DNA of 14,328 bases from Methanomassiliicoccus sp. UBA345. GTDB taxonomy: Archaea; Thermoplasmatota; Thermoplasmata; Methanomassiliicoccales; Methanomassiliicoccaceae. The translations under genes were made by a program, and so were the position numbers. Below, in pieces: positions 1-6,518 of this stretch. The notes beneath the pieces are model-generated. The model was not told where the DNA came from, searched no databases, and was given only the letters and a program-made list of their open reading frames with translations. Where the stretch lies: NCBI GenBank assembly GCA_002504525.1, contig DATD01000020.1:3699-18026 (forward strand). The letters run 5' to 3'. How positions within the stretch are numbered: the first letter of the stretch is position 1; each line of letters opens with the position of its first letter.

Positions 1-968
1 AGGTAGATCTGGTCGTAGATGATCGCACCGAGCGCCACGGTCTCCAGCGCAGCCCTGGCGGGGTCGTCAGGGTAGACGCGGCTGGACTGGACCATATCGG
101 CCAGGAACCCGAAGGGAATTCCACCGGGCTCATTGGGTCCACGGGCCCTACGGGCGGGCATCATGGTACCCATGTTGATGACCGACGCGTGCTTGGCAGC
201 GTAGGCGAAGTCCGCGATGGCGGCCTCACCTGCAGCGAGCCTGTACGCGCTGATGAAGGACATGGAGATCTGCATGGCAGACCACCGGGAGATGGTACCT
301 CCGTCGCAGACGCGGCCGACGAGGGTCGGGCAGCGAACTACCTGGAAGAGGGACTTTCCCACAGCGTCCTTCAGCTGCTTGGCCTGGTCCTTGGGGAACT
401 CCTTGTTGATGTCGATCACGAAGCGCTTGTCGATCTGGCTGATCAGTTCATCGTCGCCGCTGAAGACCTTAACATAGCAGTCCTCGGACAGCGCGGGGCT
501 CACCTCGGCCATGTGCTCCTGAACGACCGCACCGCCGGGCATGGCGTGGTTAACGGTCTCCAGGTACAGGTTGATGGTCTCGGGAGTGACCTCCTTGCCC
601 AGCCTCTTCTCGATGACGTTGTGGGCGGTGTCGAGACCGACAATGACGGTCCTGCGGATATCATCCCACGCCTGCTGGATAGCGGCGTTGTTCATGAAGT
701 GCAGGTCGTCAGCCTCAGCGTACATGTCGGTGTGGGACAGCTGGTACGGCATGAGGACACGCTGGCCAAGCGGGACACCAATGTCCTGGTTCATCATGGG
801 GATGCCACGCTGCTTGGCGATCTTGTTGGCCTGCTCGACCCACTCCCTCTTCCTCTTGGACTGCTTCCAGCCACCAAAGGTGTAGTAGTGGGTGTTGACC
901 TCGGTCGGGTCCTCCTTGAACTTGTGCTTCATCGCGTCGATGAAGAGCTTATCCTTTGACTTAGCCAT
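1..968 (-). CDS. mcrA: Methyl-coenzyme M reductase alpha subunit McrA (N-terminal 322 residues; runs off the window edge)
   Basis: Catalytic alpha subunit of MCR, which reduces methyl-CoM with coenzyme B to methane using nickel F430 in the cytoplasm. Translation from the ATG at 968 gives MAKSKDKLFIDAMKHKF and continues open to base 1; the usual protein is about 550 residues, so roughly the last 230 lie outside. Seen directly: NNAAIQQAWDDIRRTVIVG (93-111), VVQEHM with Q150 matching the F430-binding Gln147 of Methanothermobacter, AAKH with H260 matching the N-methylated His257, and PARRARGPNEPGG with R274 matching the 5-methylated Arg271. The residues are visible; their modification is known only from homologues. 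The thioglycine and S-methylcysteine sites fall outside. The GGGGGAG ribosome site overlaps the mcrG end, and only 4 bp separate the genes, so mcrA is the last visible operon gene. Confidence 0.98.
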   Translation of the reverse strand, partial: MAKSKDKLFIDAMKHKFKEDPTEVNTHYYTFGGWKQSKRKREWVEQANKIAKQRGIPMMNQDIGVPLGQRVLMPYQLSHTDMYAEADDLHFMNNAAIQQAWDDIRRTVIVGLDTAHNVIEKRLGKEVTPETINLYLETVNHAMPGGAVVQEHMAEVSPALSEDCYVKVFSGDDELISQIDKRFVIDINKEFPKDQAKQLKDAVGKSLFQVVRCPTLVGRVCDGGTISRWSAMQISMSFISAYRLAAGEAAIADFAYAAKHASVINMGTMMPARRARGPNEPGGIPFGFLADMVQSSRVYPDDPARAALETVALGAIIYDQIY

Positions 969-972
969 TTAT

Positions 973-1746
973 TTACTCCCCCTTCAGAGCGTAGGCCTGG
1001 TACCCGCATAGGGTCCTGAGCCTGTGGATCCTCAGGTTGATAGCCATGACTTCGGGGTCGTCCCTCATGTCCACGCCATCGGCCCTGAAGATGGTGGTCA
1101 TCTTCTTCAGGTCAGCTTCGGGCAAGGGCTTGCCCACGGAGATGGGCTTGTCCAGCGGAAGGGCGACCTGGTCCTTGGTGTACTCGACCACTCCCTTCTT
1201 GGCGTTCCAGCGGTACCTCTGCCATGCATCGAACATCAGGCCGTTCTCGTCAAGCCTGCAGGCGTGCCCGTGAACGGTGGCGCCACGGATACCGGTCTTG
1301 GCGGGGTCGAACGTCTCGTTGTCGATGAACTCCTTGGAGACCTTCTCCAGGTCACGCTCCCTCATCTCGATGATCTGTCTTCCGGAGAGGGTACCAGTAT
1401 CGAAGCCGCGGATACGGGTCATGTACATCCAGGCCCTCAGGTACGGGACCATGGGGGCGAAGTACACCGAGTCGGTGAACTGGATGTATCTGATTCTGTC
1501 TCCCTTCTTGGCACCCTCGATGGGGGTGACAAGCTTTCTGATCAGGTCCTCGGGCTCGTTCCCCTCAGCGAGTGGGGGGTGGATGCTCTTGTAGTCTTCG
1601 CCGGGAGCCCTGTGACCCAGGATCCTTACCACGTCATCCATGGCCACGTCGCGAAGCTGCTTCAACTTCTCGGAGGGGTCCATGTAGCGGCGCCTGTTCT
1701 TGGCCACTTGGCTCAGGCCGGGATAGAATTGTCTCTTGTATGCCAT
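973..1746 (-). CDS. mcrG: Methyl-coenzyme M reductase gamma subunit McrG
   Basis: Gamma subunit of the alpha2-beta2-gamma2 MCR complex. The 257-residue product has family landmarks throughout: an N-terminal MAYKRQFYPG block, NRRRYMDP, LGHRAPGEDY (about 43-52), YIQFTDSVYFAPM (about 87-99), DTGTLSGRQIIEMRERDLEK (about 116-135) and RGATVHGHACRLDENGLMFDA. R123 in SGRQ aligns with the active-site arginine of this subunit in characterised enzymes (R120 in Methanothermobacter, from memory). Length is normal for McrG. The ATG at 1746 lies one base beyond the mcrD stop and is served by an AAGGTG ribosome site inside the end of mcrD, so the two genes are probably translationally coupled. The stop is TAA. 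Confidence 0.98.
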   Translation of the reverse strand: MAYKRQFYPGLSQVAKNRRRYMDPSEKLKQLRDVAMDDVVRILGHRAPGEDYKSIHPPLAEGNEPEDLIRKLVTPIEGAKKGDRIRYIQFTDSVYFAPMVPYLRAWMYMTRIRGFDTGTLSGRQIIEMRERDLEKVSKEFIDNETFDPAKTGIRGATVHGHACRLDENGLMFDAWQRYRWNAKKGVVEYTKDQVALPLDKPISVGKPLPEADLKKMTTIFRADGVDMRDDPEVMAINLRIHRLRTLCGYQAYALKGE

Positions 1747-1747
1747 G

Positions 1748-2170
1748 TTAACACCTTTTACCCTTTCTGTAATCGGTCAAAGTGGGCTTGTACTTCGAGT
1801 ACCTCCCCACCTCCAGGTTGAACCCGAACGTCAGGATCTCCTGGCAGATCTTCTCGATCTCATCAAGCGCGCCCTGCAGATTGTCGATGTCGTCGATCTC
1901 GACGAACACCCGACCGACCTGGAGCTGCAGCTCGACCTCCTTTCCATTGACGTTTATCACCTTACGCTGAGGGTGGTCCACGGGCAGTCCCGTGTGAGGT
2001 CCGGACGACACCTTGGAAGGAAGACCTTCCCCAGAGACGTTGACCTGACGGACATGCCCGACCTTGTAGATCCTGTTGAGGAGCTTCTCGGTCGTCTCCG
2101 CGGAAAGGAGCCGGTGAGGGAATATCAGTACCTCGGGAAGAGGTATCGGTTCAGATTTTGTACTCGTCAT
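1748..2170 (-). CDS. mcrD: Methyl-coenzyme M reductase operon protein McrD
   Basis: McrD accompanies mcr operons and is thought to act in assembly or handling of MCR or F430; it is not a subunit of the mature enzyme. The product (140 residues from ATG 2170) shows the family pattern: PLPEVLIFPHRLLSAETTEKLLN near the N-terminus, GLPSKVSSGPHTGLPVDHPQRKVI in the middle and VGRVFVEIDD in the C-terminal half. A TTG directly before the ATG (2173) could also initiate; a GGTGG sequence precedes both. It lies 16 bp after the mcrB stop and abuts mcrG. The canonical mcrC is not between mcrD and mcrG; 1 bp separates these two genes. Confidence 0.95.
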   Translation of the reverse strand: MTSTKSEPIPLPEVLIFPHRLLSAETTEKLLNRIYKVGHVRQVNVSGEGLPSKVSSGPHTGLPVDHPQRKVINVNGKEVELQLQVGRVFVEIDDIDNLQGALDEIEKICQEILTFGFNLEVGRYSKYKPTLTDYRKGKRC

Positions 2171-2186
2171 CAAGCCACCGGACCGA

Positions 2187-3506
2187 TCACTTCAGCTTCT
2201 TGGCCTCCTTCCCGACGGCCTTCAGCGGATTCTTGTACTCAGGGATGTCACCATAGACATCCTTGATCAGGGTCGAAGTTGCCTCAGGGGAGAAGTACTG
2301 GGTTCCGGCATCGAGGCTGCAAGCAGCGGCGATACACGGGATGACGAATCCCTTGCTGTGCCTGGTAACCACGTGGTTGCCGTGGAACAGACCGGGGCCG
2401 CCGCCACCGTAGATCGAGTGCGAGAAGAAGGACATACCGACGGAGACACCCATCGCACGCCCAAAGTCCACACTGGGAAGTCCAGTCTCATGCTCGAGCA
2501 GGTCGTTGTAGTACAGGATGGTCGCTGGGACGGCCTGAGAGGCCCTGGCAGCACCGATGTTCACCATGACTGCAGCGAGCATACCGGCGGCCGCGTAAGC
2601 GTTCCACAGCGGGAAGTCGTTGGTGGTGTACACCTTGTACCCAGACGGCAGCTTCTCCTTAACCTTGATGACCTTGTCCTCGATGGCGCGCTCGACCAGG
2701 CTCGCGACGACATCGCCGACGGTGCCGGTCTTGCCGTTGGCCTTCACGAGGTCGACGACCATGTTGTTGGCGTTCAGTCCCTGGTAGGCCAGGCCCAAGA
2801 GGTGGTACCTCTCGAAGGGTCCGATGGCGTCACCGAGCTCGAACATGGCGGTCTGCTCAAAGATCGAGGAGATCGCCGCTGCGTTCATAGAGTTCTTGCT
2901 GGCAAGAGCGACCACGTGGTTGGCCATGATGTTCCTGAGCGCGTAGCCAGCACCCTCGTTGTTCTGGGGAACCTCGAGGATGGACTTCACGTTGGAGCCC
3001 TGGAAGTTCATGGTCTGGGGGTATCTGCCCCACACGGCGGTCTTCACCATGTTCGCGTGGAACATGTCTACTTCGAACTCGTCGATGATGGCTTGTGTGA
3101 CGGCTGCGGCGGTCGCGGTGAAACCAGTGGTATACTCCACTCCGGTCTCAGCCCTGCGGGTCGGAACCTGGACGATCAGCCTCTTGCCGCCAAGGATAGC
3201 GCGCACTTCGGTGTCGTCTTCCTTGTCGACCTTGATGATGTCCTTGACCCTCTTCGCGATCTTGTCGGCGTTGGCCACTACCTCTGCGTTGATCTCCTTG
3301 CCTTTGATGTACCCGCCAGCTACCTTACCGGTCTTGAGACCCTTCTCAATTCCGGCCAGGTCAACGGCTATGGTCCTCTTGGCTAGAGATGCGATCTTCT
3401 GGATCGCAGGGTTGTACAGAGGGTTTATCGCATCGAGAGGCACGTCCTTCTCGATGAGTTTGCCCTTGTCGTCATACAAGTCTATCTTGTCCTTGTATTT
3501 CGCCAA
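2187..3506 (-). CDS. mcrB: Methyl-coenzyme M reductase beta subunit McrB (TTG start)
   Basis: Beta subunit of MCR, forming part of the F430 and coenzyme B pocket. The 439-residue protein aligns end to end with McrB: KDKIDLYDDKGKLIEK at the N-terminus, VQVPTRRAETGVEYTTGFTATA (about 112-133), WGRYPQTMNFQGSN (about 159-172), and the diagnostic SIYGGGGPGLFHGNHVVTRHSKGF (about 364-387). F361, Y366 and H378 correspond to the coenzyme B/F430 pocket residues F361, Y367 and H379 of Methanothermobacter. The initiator is TTG at 3506. It is chosen because the N-terminal sequence is conserved, no ATG lies nearby in frame, and a very strong AAGGAGGT site sits 7 nt upstream. It is the first gene of mcrBDGA and follows a 249 bp control region. 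Confidence 0.98.
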   Translation of the reverse strand: MAKYKDKIDLYDDKGKLIEKDVPLDAINPLYNPAIQKIASLAKRTIAVDLAGIEKGLKTGKVAGGYIKGKEINAEVVANADKIAKRVKDIIKVDKEDDTEVRAILGGKRLIVQVPTRRAETGVEYTTGFTATAAAVTQAIIDEFEVDMFHANMVKTAVWGRYPQTMNFQGSNVKSILEVPQNNEGAGYALRNIMANHVVALASKNSMNAAAISSIFEQTAMFELGDAIGPFERYHLLGLAYQGLNANNMVVDLVKANGKTGTVGDVVASLVERAIEDKVIKVKEKLPSGYKVYTTNDFPLWNAYAAAGMLAAVMVNIGAARASQAVPATILYYNDLLEHETGLPSVDFGRAMGVSVGMSFFSHSIYGGGGPGLFHGNHVVTRHSKGFVIPCIAAACSLDAGTQYFSPEATSTLIKDVYGDIPEYKNPLKAVGKEAKKLK

Positions 3507-3513
3507 ATTTTCT

Positions 3514-3521
3514 ACCTCCTT
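3514..3521 (-). promoter_or_regulatory. Ribosome binding site deciding the TTG start of mcrB
   Basis: On the minus strand AAGGAGGT lies 7 nt before the TTG at 3506. It is the strongest Shine-Dalgarno match I noticed in the window and compensates for a weak initiator on what should be one of the most highly expressed genes. Confidence 0.85.
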
Positions 3522-3538
3522 ATTTTCATCTTCCTCTA

Positions 3539-3566
3539 AATCGCCCGAGGTCCCCCCCGAGCGATT
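3539..3566 (-). promoter_or_regulatory. GC-rich stem-loop in the mcrB 5' leader
   Basis: In the minus-strand transcript AAUCGCUCG (3566-3558) can pair with CGGGCGAUU (3547-3539) over nine positions, using one U-G wobble, around a 10 nt loop containing a run of Gs. The stem ends 17 nt upstream of the Shine-Dalgarno sequence, within a predicted leader of about 120 nt. It lacks a following U tract, so it is not an obvious terminator. A role in mRNA stability or translation of the mcr message is inference. Confidence 0.5.
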
Positions 3567-3651
3567 AAGATGTTTTGATCGCCATCAGATAGGTTAGCCC
3601 TCCCTGATGAAAATCGAATCCCCTTGCAAGTGGTTGTAAGTAGAGAGATGC

Positions 3652-3657
3652 ATATAA
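3652..3657 (-). promoter_or_regulatory. TATA box of the mcrBDGA promoter
   Basis: The minus strand reads CTTATATG here, the best archaeal TATA candidate in the gap upstream of mcrB. A start site about 25 bp downstream (near 3628) would give a leader of about 120 nt. The box lies exactly 9 bp downstream of the TGGATG/CATCCA palindrome, the same spacing as at the corrinoid-protein promoter. Confidence 0.7.
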
Positions 3658-3666
3658 GACTAGTGC

Positions 3667-3690
3667 TGGATGGATGAACCATCCATCATA
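3667..3690. promoter_or_regulatory. Operator-like palindrome upstream of mcrB (TGGATG-N3-CATCCA class)
   Basis: GATGGATG-AAC-CATCCATC at 3669-3687 is a perfect inverted repeat with 8 bp arms and a 3 bp centre. It stands just upstream of the mcr TATA box. A near-identical element with the same 9 bp spacing to TATA occurs at 13028-13046 before the corrinoid-protein gene. The position immediately upstream of the factor-B element fits an activator site better than a roadblock repressor; that is inference. Confidence 0.75.
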
Positions 3691-3703
3691 AACAATCGTG
3701 ATT
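3691..3703. promoter_or_regulatory. Degenerate copy of the AACAA-N3-TTGTT element upstream of mcrB
   Basis: AACAATCGT followed by GATT abuts the TGGATG palindrome. The left arm and centre equal those of the element at 11099 (AACAATCGTTGT), but the right arm is poorly kept (TGATT against TTGTT). It is listed because it lies in the promoter region of a functionally linked gene. Confidence 0.4.
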
Positions 3704-3755
3704 TTGAGAAGGTAGCCAGTACATTTATCGATTTCTTAACGGCAGTTTATTTTTC

Positions 3756-4397
3756 TCATTTTTCACAGCAAATTTTAACAGCTTTAATAACAGAAATCGC
3801 GTCATTTTTCTTAAAATCGAATGACTCGGATTTGATGAACCTCTCGAAATTTCGAAGGTCATTCGGCGGCAATATCTCCGCGGATATGGCAAGCATCTTC
3901 TCATAAGTGCGCTGAGGGTAAAATGTGGATTTCATGCGGTCAATAATAATCTTAGCATCAGATTCTGTTACGACTCTTCTTTGGACCGCGGTCTCGAGGT
4001 TGAGTCGGATGTTTATTAGCGGCTCTGACAGGCCGGCGAGGGTGAAAGGGTCGAACATCAGCACCACCTCGTCGTCGCCCTCGATGCGGCCGGAGGAGTA
4101 TTCCTCATAGATCCGCCCCACCCCGATCATGCCGAGGCTGTCCAGCTCGGCCGCCCTCAGCGCGCCCATGGAGCCCCCGCCGATGACCTTGGTCCCGAGG
4201 CGCATCAGCTGCAGTATCTCCCGGTGGCCGACCGCGGCATCGCTTAGCAGCACTCCGTCCACGATGCCGACCGCCTCAACGCCTTCCGGCAGCTGGCCCA
4301 GGTCCCCCCGCCTGACCGGAGGTCGATAGTCAGCGTCGAGGATCCGACGCGCCTCCTCATGCGACAGGCTGGGGCCCAGGAAGATGACGGGTTTCAG
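3756..4397 (-). CDS. tfuA: TfuA-family protein, partner of YcaO in McrA glycine thioamidation (CTG start)
   Basis: In methanogens TfuA with YcaO converts a conserved McrA glycine to thioglycine; TfuA is thought to supply or handle sulfur. The 213-residue product opens LKPVIFLGPSLSHEEARRIL, then DADYRPPVRRGDLGQLP, then VDGVLLSDAAVGHREILQLM and GGGSMGALRAAEL, all typical of the family. The conserved N-terminus is encoded upstream of the first GTG (4262). In that frame a TAA stop immediately precedes the CTG at 4397, and codons 2-45 contain no ATG, GTG or TTG. The CTG overlaps the ycaO stop (CTGA) and has TGGGAGG 6 nt upstream, so CTG initiation is the best reading. The last 40 or so codons are notably AT-rich (FKKNDAISVIKAVKICCEK). 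It follows ycaO on the same strand and precedes the mcr promoter. Confidence 0.9.
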   Translation of the reverse strand: MKPVIFLGPSLSHEEARRILDADYRPPVRRGDLGQLPEGVEAVGIVDGVLLSDAAVGHREILQLMRLGTKVIGGGSMGALRAAELDSLGMIGVGRIYEEYSSGRIEGDDEVVLMFDPFTLAGLSEPLINIRLNLETAVQRRVVTESDAKIIIDRMKSTFYPQRTYEKMLAISAEILPPNDLRNFERFIKSESFDFKKNDAISVIKAVKICCEK

Positions 4398-5596
4398 TTA
4401 AAGCCTCCCATTAGGCGCGCGCCGACGCGGTCTTCGTCGATGGCGAAGACCTCCATTCCGGGCACGATGACGCGCACGACCGGAATGCCGAGCTCCTTCC
4501 GGGTCAGGTCGACCACCACGGTGCGGCTCATTCCTCGGGCGTTGATCTTGGCACGGACGATCTGCAGGTCATCGAAAATATCATCGGTCTCGAGGTGAGG
4601 GAGGTCGTCCAGAGGGCGCGAGGAGCCGGAAGGCGCCAGCCACATCTTGTTGATGCGCTTCATGCGCTCATAGCCCAGATGGCGGTTGTTCAGCACGTTC
4701 ACGGTGTCCTCCCTGGCGCCGTGGATCTGGGTGAGGCGGCTCTGGGCCACCTCCAGCAACGCTTTCATGGCCGCCACCTCCGGGCTCAGATGGGTGCCGA
4801 TGCCGAGGTTGAGGAGCGCGGGGTCCTGCATCACCGTGTCATCGGCCGCAGCAGCGATCGTGGTGATGCCGATTTCGGTGGTGAGGTCCTTGAGATGTAT
4901 GTCGATGCCCTTGGAAGTGAACCTCTCCACCAGCTCCTTGATCGGGCCGGACGACGGGACCTCGATGTCGCCGGTGATCTTGCGTCTTCCTTCGGCGAAG
5001 GACCAGTCGTTGCGCTCCACCACCTCGCACAGGCCGTGCAGCACCGCTTCCTCGAGGTTGTTCCCGCAGGCCAGCCCATTGGTCGATGTTCTGAACAGCG
5101 GAAGGTCCATCTTGGTGACATAGGGATGGAAGACCGCGCTGGCCGGGACCCATGTCTCCTCGTTCCCGTTCAGCTCCCAGCCCTTCACCCATCCCACCGA
5201 CTGGCGCATGACGTGGTACGCCGAATGCTGGGGAAGGATGAGATCCATAGGATGGATCGAGACGTGGGAGCTCATGAACTCCTCCACCCCATGGCGCAGG
5301 ATCGGGTCGCCCCGGACCTCGGCGCTGTACCTCTCCACCGCCTCCATTATGGCGGAGACCTTCGCCTCCTCCTTGGTCATCCCCTTACCGTTGTACACGG
5401 TGATGGCGCCGCTCTCGGCGGTGGGGCGTATGGCCGAGAAGACCGGAATCCCCACACGGTCGAGGTCAGTTATGTCCGCCACCCTTGTCACGCCAGCCAC
5501 GCTCATCAGAGGTTCGATCCTGGCAAGCGTCTCGGCCGGCTCGACCGAGCGGTGTCCGTCGGCAGTGAACTTCTTGGGGGTGGGTCCCAGCTTCAT
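4394..5596 (-). CDS. ycaO: YcaO-family ATP-dependent cyclodehydratase-like protein (McrA thioglycine synthesis)
   Basis: YcaO enzymes activate a peptide amide with ATP; the methanogen member, with TfuA, makes the thioglycine of McrA. From ATG 5596 the protein is 400 residues, starting MKLGPTPKKFTADGHRSVEP. The YcaO ATP-site motifs are visible: SAIMEAVER (81-89), GLCEVVERN (188-196) and EVAQSR (282-287); it ends RVGARLMGGFN. An open frame continues upstream to 5965, but that part is low-complexity Ser/Thr/Arg sequence antisense to the divergent methyltransferase gene, so it is rejected. A TTTAAA box centred 27 bp upstream of the ATG fits leaderless transcription. The stop overlaps the tfuA CTG by 4 nt (CTGA), indicating translational coupling. 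Location next to mcr supports the McrA role over a peptide-natural-product role. Confidence 0.93.
   Translation of the reverse strand: MKLGPTPKKFTADGHRSVEPAETLARIEPLMSVAGVTRVADITDLDRVGIPVFSAIRPTAESGAITVYNGKGMTKEEAKVSAIMEAVERYSAEVRGDPILRHGVEEFMSSHVSIHPMDLILPQHSAYHVMRQSVGWVKGWELNGNEETWVPASAVFHPYVTKMDLPLFRTSTNGLACGNNLEEAVLHGLCEVVERNDWSFAEGRRKITGDIEVPSSGPIKELVERFTSKGIDIHLKDLTTEIGITTIAAAADDTVMQDPALLNLGIGTHLSPEVAAMKALLEVAQSRLTQIHGAREDTVNVLNNRHLGYERMKRINKMWLAPSGSSRPLDDLPHLETDDIFDDLQIVRAKINARGMSRTVVVDLTRKELGIPVVRVIVPGMEVFAIDEDRVGARLMGGFN
4404..4410 (-). promoter_or_regulatory. Ribosome binding site supporting the CTG start of tfuA
   Basis: TGGGAGG on the minus strand, inside the last codons of ycaO, lies 6 nt before the CTG at 4397. 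This is ideal spacing and the main evidence that tfuA starts at CTG and not at the internal GTG 4262. Confidence 0.7.
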
Positions 5597-5620
5597 GCCC
5601 TCGCCATGCCCTACTTTCCT

Positions 5621-5626
5621 TTTAAA
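5621..5626 (-). promoter_or_regulatory. TATA-like box of the ycaO-tfuA transcript
   Basis: TTTAAA, inside GATTTAAAAGG on the minus strand, is centred 27 bp from the ycaO ATG, the spacing expected for a leaderless archaeal mRNA. The 82 bp gap here is shared with the divergent gene at 5679. The hexamer is self-complementary, but it sits about 55 bp from the plus-strand start. Confidence 0.55.
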
Positions 5627-5678
5627 TCTCACGAAGCGGACAAATACAAGCGGAGCGTTGACGGAGGCGGGTCCGCCA

Positions 5679-6509
5679 ATGAAAGTCCACGATATCATGG
5701 GAATCAATGCCAGGTTCATCGAGCCGTCCTTCGAGGCGCTGGTCGACGAGTCGTTCACCGGGATAATACTCACTCTCCCTGCGGAAGAGGCCCGTATCGT
5801 CGTTGACGAGAACGACTGGCCTCTGGCGTTGGCGGTTCGCGACGGCGGCGCCTGGAGCGCTGCTTCGTTCCTGCTCCGCCCGCCGGTGGTGGAGGTGGTG
5901 GAACGGTACGAGGAACTGGGCGGCGAGGTCGTCCGCGTGACCCAGGACGAGCTCATGTTGGCCATGCGGGAGTACTATTCGCTCCTTATGCTGAACAGCA
6001 CCCCGATGGCCATGGAGGACCTGTCGCCCGACCGGACGGCCAAGGTCGAGGACCTCATCGCCTCGGTGTGGAATGATCGCCGCGGAGAGGAATGCATGGA
6101 CTGCGGGTGCGGATCAGGCATGGGGTCGCTCGCCCTGAGGCGGCAGGGCATCGTGCCGCTGGCGTTCGATAATGATGCCGGCCTCATCGTTCGCGGCCTC
6201 CACGAGGGGAGACTCGACCCTGCGAGGACGATGTGCATCGACGCCGCGCTGCTGTCCCACTACGCCAGGCCGGCGCCGCTGGGCCTCGCTCTAATGGCCG
6301 GAACCATCGCGAACTTTACCGCCCCGATGTGGAAGGCCATACTCGGAGAGCTGTTCGCCATGACCGATGAGACCCTGGTGACCGTGGAGAGCGAGAATGA
6401 GGCGGAGACCGTTAGGATGTGGGCTCTGGGGGACGGGAAGAAAGTAGAGATGTTCGAGAACGAGCGCGACGCTTTCTACGACCGCTGGGTCTGCATCGTC
6501 AAAGATTGA
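5679..6509 (+). CDS. SAM-dependent methyltransferase-like protein divergent from ycaO
   Basis: Probably a class I (Rossmann) SAM methyltransferase of unknown substrate. The 276-residue product from ATG 5679 begins MKVHDIMGINARF. An N-terminal domain of about 130 residues without a family I can name precedes the motif I glycine loop CMDCGCGSGMGS (139-150) and an acidic strand-end FDND (163-166). The C-terminal part carries VTVESENEAETVRMWALGD. The open frame reaches back to 5208 but overlaps ycaO antisense; ATG 5679 is preceded by GGAGGC, and an alternative ATG is at 5697. It faces ycaO-tfuA across 82 bp and ends 9 bp from the convergent Lrp gene. Because McrA carries methylated residues, including a SAM-methylated cysteine made by McmA in Methanosarcina, a role in McrA methylation is a reasonable guess from context only. 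Confidence 0.75.
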   Translation: MKVHDIMGINARFIEPSFEALVDESFTGIILTLPAEEARIVVDENDWPLALAVRDGGAWSAASFLLRPPVVEVVERYEELGGEVVRVTQDELMLAMREYYSLLMLNSTPMAMEDLSPDRTAKVEDLIASVWNDRRGEECMDCGCGSGMGSLALRRQGIVPLAFDNDAGLIVRGLHEGRLDPARTMCIDAALLSHYARPAPLGLALMAGTIANFTAPMWKAILGELFAMTDETLVTVESENEAETVRMWALGDGKKVEMFENERDAFYDRWVCIVKD

Positions 6510-6518
6510 TCGACGCCG

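Noticed and set aside
189..959. Long plus-strand open frame opposite mcrA, and similar long frames opposite mcrG, mcrB, ycaO, ramA and the corrinoid gene
   Set aside because: These are antisense shadows caused by GC-rich codon use in strongly recognised genes. Their translations are low-complexity, rich in Val, Leu, Gly, Asp and His, with no family resemblance.
3669..3687. The GATGGATG repeats as a CRISPR, insertion-element end or simple repeat
   Set aside because: Only two copies exist, 9 kb apart, both at a fixed distance from TATA boxes, with no spacers, target duplications or transposase. A regulatory site fits better.
4262..4262. GTG at 4262 as the tfuA start
   Set aside because: It would remove the conserved KPVIFLGPSL and DADYRPP segments, while the CTG at 4397 has an ideal ribosome site and overlaps the ycaO stop.
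5208..5678. Upstream extension of the plus-strand methyltransferase frame
   Set aside because: It lies antisense to ycaO, lacks family-like sequence, and the 82 bp divergent gap with promoter signals explains the starts better.
5597..5965. N-terminal extension of about 123 residues on YcaO
   Set aside because: It is Ser/Thr/Arg-rich, resembles no part of the family, and is antisense to the well-supported methyltransferase gene. The conserved YcaO sequence begins at ATG 5596 with a well-spaced TATA box.
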